This document shows positions 8,010-15,565 of a stretch of DNA of 64,000 bases, in pieces; the first letter of the stretch is position 1; every line of letters begins with the position of its first letter. The stretch lies in the NCBI GenBank assembly GCA_017405965.1, contig JAFQZK010000001.1, forward strand, positions 124,001 to 188,000, given 5' to 3'. The DNA comes from Muribaculaceae bacterium (GTDB lineage: Bacteria > Bacteroidota > Bacteroidia > Bacteroidales > Muribaculaceae). A program made the position numbers and the translations under genes. The notes below the pieces were generated by a model. The model worked only from the letters and a program-made list of their open reading frames with translations, did no database searches and was not told where the DNA came from.

Positions 8010-9353
8010 CTAGATAATTATTAAATTCTTCTTCTTGTAAAAATCTTCGATTAATCTGATGACTGCCTCAGAATAATTCTGGTCAACGTATGAGAAAGAC
8101 TTGTTGCTTGCAATAGACTTCAAAAAGGATACCAACTCATATCTTATACCTTCTCCCTCAAGCTGATAGAAATATCTTTTGTTGTCAGCAGGATTCTCAT
8201 ATCTTAGTTCAAAGTAGTCTGTTTTCCACCAGGGAGCTGGGACGTAGATGTATCCTTTTGTACCGCTAATGATTAGTTCGCCTTCAGACTTAACAGCCTT
8301 TCCTACTTTTACATTGGCTACTGCATGGTCATAAACAAACACTATATTTGTAAATTCATCAAAGTCATCATGGTTTTCCATCATGCGAGAAGCCATGTAC
8401 CTATACTTATAGTTTGTGCCCAATAATTGGAAAACAGGAAGTAATGCAATAGGACCCCATGAGCAAAGACTATTCCATGCTGTGCTCATTTTCTCGTGTT
8501 TGCGTTTGTTGAGGTCTTCCATGCTAGTACAGGTAGCATCAATGGATACTATGTCACCGATTCTTCCACTTTTTACCAAAAGTATCAAGTGATAGTATGC
8601 CAAAGAATATGCCGTTTTTATACCGTCCATTAGGACACAATGCTCTTTGGTGGCAATTTGGGAAAGCGTTTGCCAATCATGGAGGGTGGTTGCAATAGGG
8701 GACTCACACAAGACATGTTTTTTTTGTGATAATGCTTGTTCTATAAGACTGAAATGCTCTCTCGGGTGAGATAAAACATAAATCGCATCAGAATTCTTCA
8801 ATAGCTCATCATAATTGTCAGTAATTAAACTTGAATCTGCCAAAGAATCTGAGAGAAAGAATCTATCGGATATATATATTCCAGAGATAGACAATCCGTT
8901 TACAAATCCGCCTTCATGGATAATCTTATTAACTAGGAAAGATTCACCAACTACACCCAATTTTACATCTCGTTTCTCAGAACGCAGTTCCGAGCTGGAA
9001 ACGCCTTGAGTTCGTTCTAGATAAACGACTTTACAGTACTCTTTCAGATAATCAAATTTGCCAACCCAATCCGAACCGACAGTAAAGATATCAATGTTAT
9101 AGCGTTTAATATCATCTATCTTCTGGCCTTCATACTCTTCAACGATTATCTCATCAGCAATACCTGTCGCTTTGACTGCATCAATACGCTCTATAAGAGA
9201 TTGTTGTACGTTTATCTTGCCGCGGGCCCGGTCAAAATTGTCAGCCGTTACACCGACTATAAGGTAATCCCCCAATGCTTTTGCCCTCTCCAAGAGTCTG
9301 ATATGACCGTAGTGTAGCAGGTCATACGTTCCATAAGTAATTACTTTTACCAT
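8010..9353 (-). CDS. fusion of a TagD-like cytidylyltransferase with a Gfo/Idh/MocA oxidoreductase domain
   Basis: 447 residues. Residues 1-130 form a glycerol-3-phosphate/ethanolamine-phosphate-type cytidylyltransferase: TYGTYDLLHYGH with the HxGH motif (H14-H17) and the family signature RTQGVSSSELR from R114. Residues about 131-447 look like a Gfo/Idh/MocA oxidoreductase, starting KLGVVGESF. The usual EKP motif appears as CESP (216-219), so the conserved lysine is a serine, and the glycine-rich nucleotide loop is poor. The second domain may therefore bind but not oxidise. The enzyme likely makes a CDP-activated alcohol or amino-alcohol phosphate for LicD. AT-rich, between the GNAT and aminotransferase genes. 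Confidence 0.82.
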   Translation of the reverse strand: MVKVITYGTYDLLHYGHIRLLERAKALGDYLIVGVTADNFDRARGKINVQQSLIERIDAVKATGIADEIIVEEYEGQKIDDIKRYNIDIFTVGSDWVGKFDYLKEYCKVVYLERTQGVSSSELRSEKRDVKLGVVGESFLVNKIIHEGGFVNGLSISGIYISDRFFLSDSLADSSLITDNYDELLKNSDAIYVLSHPREHFSLIEQALSQKKHVLCESPIATTLHDWQTLSQIATKEHCVLMDGIKTAYSLAYYHLILLVKSGRIGDIVSIDATCTSMEDLNKRKHEKMSTAWNSLCSWGPIALLPVFQLLGTNYKYRYMASRMMENHDDFDEFTNIVFVYDHAVANVKVGKAVKSEGELIISGTKGYIYVPAPWWKTDYFELRYENPADNKRYFYQLEGEGIRYELVSFLKSIASNKSFSYVDQNYSEAVIRLIEDFYKKKNLIII

Positions 9354-9379
9354 GACATTATAATAGATTGGATGACAGA

Positions 9380-10441
9380 TTACTCAACGTCTAATTCTTT
9401 CAATGCGTCAATAAATTGTTGCATATATTGCTTTTCACCGATAGAAACACGTAAACAAGTTCCATATTCACCAATGTCAGGGTAAGACTTTATTAATATT
9501 CTTTTCTCCTCCTTCATCCGTTTGACGATTAACTTAGCATCCGACTTCGGCTTGATGAAAATGAAGTTGCCAGCTTCCCCGATGTGCATATATCCATTTT
9601 CATCTAGGGTGTGTATAAGGTAGTTACGCCCCTCAATGAATTTATCAATTAATGAATTAAGCATATAAGGGTCAGTTATGACAGCTTCAGCAAACTTCAT
9701 GGCAAATGCGTTAGTATTATGAGGTGTGCATAGCTTTTGTACCATTTTGATTCCCTCGGGCCAACCTACAACATAACCGAGTCGACAACCTGCCAAGGAG
9801 ATCAGTTTTGAGAATGTTCTAGTGACAAATATATGTTCATCACTCAAAGCGTAATTTATAAACGTATTTTTATAATAATAATGGTATGCTTCATCTATGA
9901 GTATTGTAATATGTTTATCTTTTGCTACAGCTAAGATTCTCTTGAATTCTTCTTCACTATATACATTTCCCATGGGATTATTAGGATTGAGTAGAATCAG
10001 GAGTTGAGTGTCGTCGGTCATAGCTTTGATAATGTTGTCAACACTCATTGTCAAATCCTCATTATAGGGGACTTTGACAAAGTTCCGATGATACATCTCT
10101 GAGTAGACTTGAAACATGAAGTATGAAGGAACTACACCAACAATTCTGCCATTCTCAGATGTAAAGGCTTGAATGATATATCGGATTCCTTCGGCTGAGC
10201 CATTTACTAGGCAGATATGTGATATATCAGTATTTAGGAAACTGGCCAGTGTCTCTGAAAAATGAAGTGTCTCGGGATATTGTGATAGGAAATCCGGTGT
10301 GATATCTTTGAGTATCTTATTGACAAACTCCTGAGGGAGACCTCCTGGATTCTCATTTAAATCGAGTCGAAGATATCCTTTTCTCTCATTCTGATCAAAA
10401 ATACGAACAAGACCAACTAGTTGTGGATTAGTATAGTACAT
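9380..10441 (-). CDS. PLP-dependent aminotransferase/decarboxylase, HisC/CobD-like (class I/II fold)
   Basis: 353 residues, fold type I. The substrate-side motif is LDLNENPGG (about 26-34), NPNNPMGNV contains the PLP-stacking Asn, ILIDEAYHYY has the Asp that pairs with the PLP nitrogen (D183), and the Schiff-base lysine is in RTFSKLISLAGCRLGY (K212). The size and motifs resemble histidinol-phosphate aminotransferase and threonine-phosphate decarboxylase. In capsule loci, relatives of this group make serinol phosphate or ethanolamine phosphate. First gene of the minus cassette, 26 bases before the cytidylyltransferase fusion. A role in making its amino-phosphate substrate is inferred. Confidence 0.85.
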   Translation of the reverse strand: MYYTNPQLVGLVRIFDQNERKGYLRLDLNENPGGLPQEFVNKILKDITPDFLSQYPETLHFSETLASFLNTDISHICLVNGSAEGIRYIIQAFTSENGRIVGVVPSYFMFQVYSEMYHRNFVKVPYNEDLTMSVDNIIKAMTDDTQLLILLNPNNPMGNVYSEEEFKRILAVAKDKHITILIDEAYHYYYKNTFINYALSDEHIFVTRTFSKLISLAGCRLGYVVGWPEGIKMVQKLCTPHNTNAFAMKFAEAVITDPYMLNSLIDKFIEGRNYLIHTLDENGYMHIGEAGNFIFIKPKSDAKLIVKRMKEEKRILIKSYPDIGEYGTCLRVSIGEKQYMQQFIDALKELDVE

Positions 10442-10492
10442 AAAACTCTGTATTTAACTTGTAATAGAATAATATCTCTTTGGTTATACCTT

Positions 10493-10501
10493 GCAAAATT
10501 A
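10493..10501 (-). promoter_or_regulatory. candidate -7 element for the aminotransferase cassette
   Basis: TAATTTTGC on the minus strand, about 52 bases before the ATG at 10441. The nearest upstream TTG is about 27 bp away, longer than usual, so the -33 part is weak. Confidence 0.45.
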
Positions 10502-10577
10502 CAAAAAAAACTCCATTTTAGTAATTTACAATTGAAGAAATGTGGTTTCTTTGTGGGAATAAGAGTATAGAATTAAA

Positions 10578-10710
10578 TTATTGCATGATTTTACATGCTG
10601 CTCTAGCAATTCTGAGATTACTTGACCTAATCTTTTCTAGACCACGTTGAACATCACGTCGAAAAACTAGAATTCTACGGTTAACAGGTAAATAATAAAC
10701 TGTGGGCGGT
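10578..10710 (-). pseudogene. possible C-terminal remnant of an unidentified gene
   Basis: In the 319-base gap between the aminotransferase and nfnB, the minus strand holds about 41 open codons without a start, ending YLPVNRRILVFRRDVQRG and then an arginine-rich tail before the stop at 10578-10580. Its composition looks protein-like, but I do not recognise a family. It overlaps the nfnB terminator hairpin, and its first codons lie in that hairpin. It may be the tail of a gene destroyed at the border of the AT-rich island, or chance. Confidence 0.2.
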
Positions 10711-10734
10711 GGTCATTTGGTGACTACCGCCCAC
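10702..10734 (-). terminator. terminator after nfnB
   Basis: Long GC-rich hairpin: GTGGGCGGTGGTCA pairs almost perfectly with TGACTACCGCCCAC around a 5-base loop, 27 bases beyond the nfnB stop. The following sequence on the minus strand is T/A-rich. Confidence 0.75.
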
Positions 10735-10760
10735 GGTATTTGTATTACCCTGTTAGGGGA

Positions 10761-12254
10761 TTACTTGGCTAAGAGGGCCTCGGCCATGTTGAGGGCGGCA
10801 CGGCGGCCGTCGCCCATGGCGAGGATGACGGTAGCGCCGCCACGCACGATGTCACCACCGGCATAGAGGTCGCCAACCGACGACTGCATGGTCTCCTCGT
10901 TGACAACGATGGTGTTGCGCTTGCTGATGTCCAGACCGGGAATGGAGCGGGGCACGAGCTGGTTGGGCGATACACCCACAGCCACGATGACCAGGTCAAC
11001 GGGGATTTCCTCGATGGCACCCTCGATGGGCACGGGGCTGCGACGACCTGAAGCGTCGGGCTCGCCCAGTTCCATCTTCTGCACGCGCATGGCGATTACG
11101 CGACCCTTGTCGTCACCGATGTACTCGATGGGGTTGTGCAAGGTCTTGAACTCGACGCCTTCCTCCTTGGCGTGGCCAACCTCCTCGCGACGGGCGGGCA
11201 TCTCCTCCTCGCTACGGCGATAGATGAGGATGACGCGCTCGGTGCCCATGCGCAAAGCGGTGCGGGTCGAGTCCATTGCGGTGTTACCACCACCGATCAC
11301 AGCGATGGTCTTGCCGCGCAGCACGGGGGTATCACCGCCGCGACCGGCTTCCATCAGGTTGATGCGGGTGAGGTATTCGTTGCTCGACATGATGCCGTTG
11401 AGGTTCTCACCGGGGATGTTCATAAAGCGCGGGAAACCGGCACCGGAGCCGACAAACACGCCCTTGAAGCCCATCTCGTGCAGGTCTTCGTAACTGATGG
11501 TCTTACCCACGAGGCAGTCTTTAACGAACTCAACGCCCATCTTCCTCAGGCCCTCGATCTCATAGTCCACGATGTGGTTGGGCAGACGGAACTCGGGAAT
11601 ACCATACTTCAACACACCGCCAATCTCGTGCAGTGCTTCAAATACGGTAACGCTGAAGCCCTTCTTGGCCATGTCACCGGCAAACGACAGTCCCGAGGGA
11701 CCGCTACCGATAACAGCCACCTTGATGCCGTTGGCGGGAGCCATGGCAGGCACCTCTTGAGGCAGGTTGTCGCGCTGCCAGTCAGCGGCAAAGCGCTCCA
11801 GATAGCCGATAGCCACTGCAGGGTGACCCATCTTGGTGTGGATGCAGCGCGACTCGCACTGCTTCTCCTGCGGGCAAACGCGGCCACACACCGCGGGCAA
11901 TGAACTTGTCTCCTTGAGCGCAGCGGCAGCTTCGCCGAACTCACCACGCTCGATGTTCTTGATGAACTTGGGAATATTGATGTTCACGGGGCAACCGGTC
12001 ACACACTGCGGGTTAGCACAGTCCAGACAACGGCTGGCTTCAACCACGGCCTGCTCGGCACTGATGCCTTGGTTCACCTCCTCGTTGCAGGTGATGCGGT
12101 ATTTGGGGTCAAGCTGCGGCATCTCCACGCGGGGGATAGCGGTACGCTCCTTAGGAGTCTTGGCGTTGCGCAAGTCGATGCGCCACTGTTCGTTACGCGA
12201 TTCCATATTATTCTGTTCCATTTCGGTATAATTCAATACTGTGGTTTTTATCAT
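10761..12254 (-). CDS. nfnB: NfnB / GltD-like flavoprotein subunit (ferredoxin:NADP oxidoreductase or glutamate synthase small-subunit type)
   Basis: 497 residues. The N-terminal iron-sulfur domain has CLDCANPQCVTGCPVNINIP (about 78-97) and CGRVCPQEKQCESRC for two 4Fe-4S clusters. An FAD-binding GSGPSGLSFAGDMA and an NADPH-binding GGGNTAMDSTRTA follow. Such proteins are often annotated as glutamate synthase small subunit, but the gene overlaps nfnA by ATGA and no glutamate synthase large subunit is present. The NfnAB complex, which couples NADH, ferredoxin and NADPH by electron bifurcation, is the better fit. I kept the ATG at 12254 because of that overlap; an in-frame ATG 17 codons later is possible. 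Confidence 0.85.
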   Translation of the reverse strand: MIKTTVLNYTEMEQNNMESRNEQWRIDLRNAKTPKERTAIPRVEMPQLDPKYRITCNEEVNQGISAEQAVVEASRCLDCANPQCVTGCPVNINIPKFIKNIERGEFGEAAAALKETSSLPAVCGRVCPQEKQCESRCIHTKMGHPAVAIGYLERFAADWQRDNLPQEVPAMAPANGIKVAVIGSGPSGLSFAGDMAKKGFSVTVFEALHEIGGVLKYGIPEFRLPNHIVDYEIEGLRKMGVEFVKDCLVGKTISYEDLHEMGFKGVFVGSGAGFPRFMNIPGENLNGIMSSNEYLTRINLMEAGRGGDTPVLRGKTIAVIGGGNTAMDSTRTALRMGTERVILIYRRSEEEMPARREEVGHAKEEGVEFKTLHNPIEYIGDDKGRVIAMRVQKMELGEPDASGRRSPVPIEGAIEEIPVDLVIVAVGVSPNQLVPRSIPGLDISKRNTIVVNEETMQSSVGDLYAGGDIVRGGATVILAMGDGRRAALNMAEALLAK

Positions 12255-13033
12255 TGCGCACCTTTCAGGCGCATCATCAACTCGTCAAAATCAATCTCAT
12301 GGGCATTGAACTCGGGACCCTCGACACAAACAAAGCGTGTCTTGCCGCCCACGGTCACGCGGCAAGCGCCGCACATGCCGGTACCGTCGACCATGATGGC
12401 GTTGAGCGAAGCCTCGGTGGGCACCTCATACTTCTTGGTCAACAGGGCACAGAACTTCATCATGATGGCGGGGCCGATGGTCACGCAGTAGTCCACGTGC
12501 TCACGCTTGAGCACCTCTTCCATACCAACGGTCACAACACCCTGGTTGCCATAGCTGCCGTCATCGGTCATAATGATTACCTCGTCGCTCGATGCACGAA
12601 CCTCGTCCTCCAGGATGATGAGGTCCTTGGTGCGTCCAGCCAGAACGCTGATCACACGGTTACCAGCCTCCTTCATCGCGCGGATGATGGGGAGTAGGGG
12701 AGCGGTACCAACACCGCCACCGGCGCATAGCACGGTGCCATACTTCTCGATGTGAGTGGCCTGGCCCAGAGGACCTACCACGTCATGCAGGAATTCACCC
12801 GGCTCCAGGGCGCAGATCTTGCGGGTGCTGTCACCCACACTCTGGATCACCAGTGTGATGGTGCCGGCCTTGGGGTCGCTGTCGGCGATGGTCAAAGGGA
12901 TGCGTTCGCCTTTTTCGCCGGCGCGAACAATCACGAAGTGGCCAGCGCGGCGTGCCTTGGCGATGAGGGGAGCCTCAACGACAAGCTTGGTTACGTTAGC
13001 AGAAAACTGCTCTTTACTAACGACTTTGTTCAT
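12251..13033 (-). CDS. nfnA: NfnA-like FAD/2Fe-2S subunit (sulfide/dihydroorotate dehydrogenase-like)
   Basis: 260 residues of the ferredoxin-NADP reductase superfamily. The FAD domain (about 1-95) has RIPLTIAD and the NAD domain has CAGGGVGTAPLLPI (about 103-116). A C-terminal iron-sulfur module DGTGMCGACRVTVGG plus a later Cys (RFVCVEGPEF) provides the 2Fe-2S ligands, as in PyrK, SudB and NfnA. With NfnB it would exchange electrons among NADH, NADPH and ferredoxin in the cytoplasm. A pair of palindromes lies 55 bases before its ATG (13088-13118), so expression is probably controlled there, separately from or in addition to read-through from the flavodiiron gene. Confidence 0.85.
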   Translation of the reverse strand: MNKVVSKEQFSANVTKLVVEAPLIAKARRAGHFVIVRAGEKGERIPLTIADSDPKAGTITLVIQSVGDSTRKICALEPGEFLHDVVGPLGQATHIEKYGTVLCAGGGVGTAPLLPIIRAMKEAGNRVISVLAGRTKDLIILEDEVRASSDEVIIMTDDGSYGNQGVVTVGMEEVLKREHVDYCVTIGPAIMMKFCALLTKKYEVPTEASLNAIMVDGTGMCGACRVTVGGKTRFVCVEGPEFNAHEIDFDELMMRLKGAQ

Positions 13034-13087
13034 TTGTTCTTAAATTATTAGTTGATATATTAGTTTTTAGTTGATTGTCATTTTTCC

Positions 13088-13118
13088 TATAGTAACTATA
13101 ATATCTATAGTTACTATA
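13088..13118. promoter_or_regulatory. doubled palindromic operator upstream of nfnA
   Basis: TATAGTAACTATA (13088-13100), five bases ATATC, then TATAGTTACTATA (13106-13118). Each copy is itself a perfect 6-bp palindrome with one central base, and the two copies are also inverse to each other. The centres are 18 bp apart, so dimers would bind on nearly the same helix face. It lies between the flavodiiron gene and nfnA. It could also form a weak AT-rich hairpin at the end of the flavodiiron mRNA, but there is no GC stem or T-run. Confidence 0.6.
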
Positions 13119-13119
13119 A

Positions 13120-14307
13120 TTAGAGTGCAGCAGCAAACTCCTTGCCGAACTCGCGGCACTGGGCCTGAATGTCCTGTTCGGGAACCCACTGGGCACGGAT
13201 GCCGTCGTTCACGGGCTCGATGCCGGCAGCCTTCAGGTGCTCGGTGATGAGCTTGGCGGCCTCACCGCTCCAGCCGTAGCTGCCGAATGCGGCACCTTTC
13301 TTCTTTTTCAGCTTCATGCCCTTGATCATCTCCAGAATGCCGGCGATGGCATAGCTGTAGCCGTTGTTGATGGTGGGCGAGCCCACGAGCACGGCACGAG
13401 AGTGGAACACCTCGGTGAGGATGTCGTTCTTGTCGTTAAGGGCAGCATTGTAGATCTTGACGGTCGTCGTGGGCGACTGCTCGCGAATACCGTCGGCAAT
13501 GGCCTGTGCCATCAAGCGGGTGCTCTGCCACATCGTGTCATAGACGATGGTCACCTGATCCTCCTGATAGGCATCGCTCCATTGCAGGTATTTCTCAATG
13601 ATCAGATTGGGATTATTGCGCCAGATGATGCCGTGACTGGTGCAGATCATCTTCACCGGCAGATTCATACCGAGGATTTCCTTCACCTTGCGGTTAACCA
13701 GCGGACTGAAGGGCGCAAGGATGTTGGCATAGTATTTCTCGGCCTCCTGCAGGACCTCGTCCATGCTCACCTGGTCGTCGTAGAGCGACTCGGTGGCATA
13801 GTGCTGGCCGAATCCGTCGTTGCTGAACAGGATTTCCTCGCCGCTCAGGTAGCAGAACATCGTGTCGGGCCAGTGCAGCATCGTAGCCTCGATAAAGGTC
13901 AGCGTAGTGTCACCCAGTTCCAGCTTGTCACCGGTCTTGACATTCACGAAGTTCCAATCCTGGTGATAGTGGCCGCGGATAATGGCCTCGCCCTTGGCAG
14001 TGCAATAGATGGGCGTGTCGGGGATTTCGCGCATGAGGTCAACGAGAGCGCCGCTGTGGTCGATCTCGTTGTGGCACATCACGATATAGTCGATCTTGTC
14101 CAGGTCGATTTCCTTCTTGAGGTTGGCCACAAACTCACGGCTGTAGGGCAGCCATGCGGTGTCGATCAACACATTCTTCTTGTCACGGATCAAGTAAGAG
14201 TTGTAACTCGAGCCGCGGTGGGTGGACAACTCGTCACCGTGGAAGGTCTTCAATTCCCAGTCCACTTTACCTACCCAAGTCACTCGGTCGGTCAATTTTT
14301 TACCCAT
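13120..14307 (-). CDS. fprA: flavodiiron protein (A-type flavoprotein, oxygen/NO reductase)
   Basis: 395 residues. The N-terminal metallo-beta-lactamase-like diiron domain carries H79-x-E81-x-D83-H84 (HNEIDHSG), H145 (MLHWPDTM), D164 (FSNDGFGQH) and a later His in CTSHGIIW. The C-terminal flavodoxin domain (about 250-395) has the FMN loop IVYDTMWQSTRLMA and GSPTINNGYSYA. All diiron ligands expected for an active enzyme are present. It reduces O2 to water or NO to N2O in the cytoplasm, protecting anaerobic metabolism. No rubredoxin domain is fused, so an external donor is needed. The adjacent nfnAB genes are a plausible source of reducing power. Confidence 0.93.
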   Translation of the reverse strand: MGKKLTDRVTWVGKVDWELKTFHGDELSTHRGSSYNSYLIRDKKNVLIDTAWLPYSREFVANLKKEIDLDKIDYIVMCHNEIDHSGALVDLMREIPDTPIYCTAKGEAIIRGHYHQDWNFVNVKTGDKLELGDTTLTFIEATMLHWPDTMFCYLSGEEILFSNDGFGQHYATESLYDDQVSMDEVLQEAEKYYANILAPFSPLVNRKVKEILGMNLPVKMICTSHGIIWRNNPNLIIEKYLQWSDAYQEDQVTIVYDTMWQSTRLMAQAIADGIREQSPTTTVKIYNAALNDKNDILTEVFHSRAVLVGSPTINNGYSYAIAGILEMIKGMKLKKKKGAAFGSYGWSGEAAKLITEHLKAAGIEPVNDGIRAQWVPEQDIQAQCREFGKEFAAAL

Positions 14308-14353
14308 TTTTTGTCTATTATTAGTCGGTTAACAGTTGTGTTCAAAACAATTT

Positions 14354-14384
14354 GCAAAATTACTGCAAGTCAAGGAGAGAACAA
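14354..14384 (-). promoter_or_regulatory. Bacteroidota-type promoter for the flavodiiron gene
   Basis: Minus strand: TTG at 14384-14382, a 19-bp spacer, TAATTTTGC at 14362-14354. The start codon lies about 45 bases downstream. Confidence 0.72.
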
Positions 14385-14467
14385 AATGAAACAACACTTT
14401 TTTCAATTTTTATTTTGTATTGTTGCCTATAACGCTGATTCTCGTCTTGTGATGTGCACTGCCATAC

Positions 14468-14512
14468 AAAAAAGCACTGGCCCTCAACCCAAGCGGGTCG
14501 GGAGCCAGTGGC
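14468..14512 (-). terminator. terminator after rpsP
   Basis: Stem GCCACTGGC / GCCAGTGC with a large loop, followed on the minus strand by a run of six T (complement of 14468-14473). It is 31 bases past the rpsP stop. Confidence 0.75.
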
Positions 14513-14543
14513 TTGATGAATTGTAAAAAGAACGGGGTTCTTC

Positions 14544-15125
14544 TTATGCCTCAGCGGCGGGAGCCTCTTCAGCGGCAGGAGCTTCCTCGGCGGGAGCCTC
14601 GGCAGCAGCTTCTTCCTGAGCAGCCTTGGCAGCCTCAGCCTCCTCAGCAGCCTTAGCGGCAGCGATCTCAGCTTTCTTCTTGGCTACGGCCTCGGCCTTG
14701 GCCTCGTTCTTCTTGGTCTCCTCGGCGATGGCTTTCTTGCTGGCAGCCTTCTTGTCGTCGCGCTCCTTGTTGCGGATAGCGTCGAGCTTAGCCTGCTTCT
14801 CAGCCTTCCAGGCCTCAAAACGCTTCTGAGCCTCTTCCTCGGTGAAAGCGCCCTTCTTGACGCCGCCCTGGAGGTGCTTCATCAGCATCACGCCCTCGCG
14901 AGAGAGAATGTTGCGTACAGTGTCGGTGGGAATTGCACCTACGTTTACCCAATAGAGTGCACGTTCGAAATTCAAACTGATGGTAGCAGGATTAGTGTTG
15001 GGGTTATAAGAACCAATCCTCTCAATAAATCTACCATCTCGTGGTGCCCTGCTATCGGCAATAACAATGGGATAGAACGCATAGTCCTTGTGACCGTGGC
15101 GCTGCAATCTGATCTTTGTTGCCAT
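14544..15125 (-). CDS. rpsP: 30S ribosomal protein S16 with long charged C-terminal extension
   Basis: 193 residues. The first 85 or so are canonical S16 ([34 protein letters not shown]). The remaining 100 or so are low-complexity Lys/Glu/Ala ([16 protein letters not shown] and similar), predicted to be helical or coiled and ending in an acidic [14 protein letters not shown] tail. Typical bacterial S16 is 80-90 residues, and extended forms occur in Bacteroidota. S16 is an early 30S assembly protein. Here it follows tRNA-Gln and stands without the usual rimM-trmD-rplS partners. The function of the tail is unknown. Confidence 0.95.
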   Translation of the reverse strand: MATKIRLQRHGHKDYAFYPIVIADSRAPRDGRFIERIGSYNPNTNPATISLNFERALYWVNVGAIPTDTVRNILSREGVMLMKHLQGGVKKGAFTEEEAQKRFEAWKAEKQAKLDAIRNKERDDKKAASKKAIAEETKKNEAKAEAVAKKKAEIAAAKAAEEAEAAKAAQEEAAAEAPAEEAPAAEEAPAAEA

Positions 15126-15172
15126 AATAAAACAGTTTAAATTTTTAATTATTGTTGTTAAAGTTTTTACAC

Positions 15173-15202
15173 AAAAAGTGACCTTGTTGAAGGGTCACTT
15201 TT
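15173..15202 (-). terminator. terminator after tRNA-Gln
   Basis: AAAAGTGACC and GGTCACTTTT form a 10-bp stem around an eight- or nine-base loop, ending in a T-run on the minus strand. It lies just after the tRNA and before rpsP. Confidence 0.7.
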
Positions 15203-15208
15203 GCTTGT

Positions 15209-15278
15209 TGTCCTGGAAGGATTCGAACCCTCGCAAGCGGAACCAGAATCCGATGTGCTACCATTACACCACAGGACA
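15209..15278 (-). tRNA. tRNA-Gln (anticodon CUG)
   Basis: The minus strand folds as a standard 70-base tRNA without encoded CCA. The acceptor TGTCCTG/CAGGACA is fully paired, the D-arm is GTGT-AATGGTA-GCAC, the anticodon loop is TTCTGGT with CTG at the centre, there is a four-base variable loop TTGC, and the T-arm is GAGGG-TTCGAAT-CCTTC. The first anticodon-stem pair is a U-C mismatch. The anticodon CUG reads CAG codons for glutamine. Confidence 0.92.
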
Positions 15279-15294
15279 ATTCCTAATTGCGACT

Positions 15295-15325
15295 GCAAAG
15301 GTACTGCTTTTTTTGTTACCACCAA
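15295..15325 (-). promoter_or_regulatory. Bacteroidota-type promoter for tRNA-Gln
   Basis: Minus strand: TTG at 15325-15323, a 19-bp spacer, TACCTTTGC at 15303-15295. The tRNA 5' end lies 17 bases downstream. Confidence 0.72.
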
Positions 15326-15417
15326 GAAAAATTCCAACTTTTTTTCAAAAAAATCATCACAATTAAAAAAGGGAAGACAATAAACACAATAAGTACAAGG
15401 GCATCTGCTCTTAAAAT

Positions 15418-15482
15418 AAAGACAACTCAAACAACGGTTTTAGACTATAGATCAAGTTGTTATCCTTGTTTGAGTTGTCTTT
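15418..15482 (-). terminator. terminator after the dihydropyrimidine dehydrogenase gene
   Basis: A perfect 16-bp inverted repeat, AAAGACAACTCAAACA against its complement at 15467-15482, encloses a 33-base loop. On the minus strand it is followed by T/A-rich sequence. The stop of the upstream gene is 84 bases away. The gap 15279-15565 otherwise holds the tRNA promoter and an imperfect TGTATTGAT tandem repeat near 15497-15530. Confidence 0.6.
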
Positions 15483-15565
15483 GATTACTTGCTACAAGCT
15501 GTATTGATTGTATTGATTGTATTTATTGTTTTCTTTTTTATAGTTGCGTTCGGATTGATGGGCGC

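Noticed and set aside
7206-10441. Insertion sequence or transposon carrying the AT-rich cassette
   Set aside because: No transposase, terminal inverted repeats or target duplications were seen at its borders; homologous recombination explains the layout better.
10761-12254. Calling this gene gltD of glutamate synthase
   Set aside because: No large subunit is nearby and the gene is translationally coupled to an NfnA/SudB-type subunit, so NfnB fits better, although the families overlap.
13237-14526. 429-codon open frame opposite the flavodiiron gene
   Set aside because: The sense strand has all diiron ligands and a promoter; the antisense product has no motifs.
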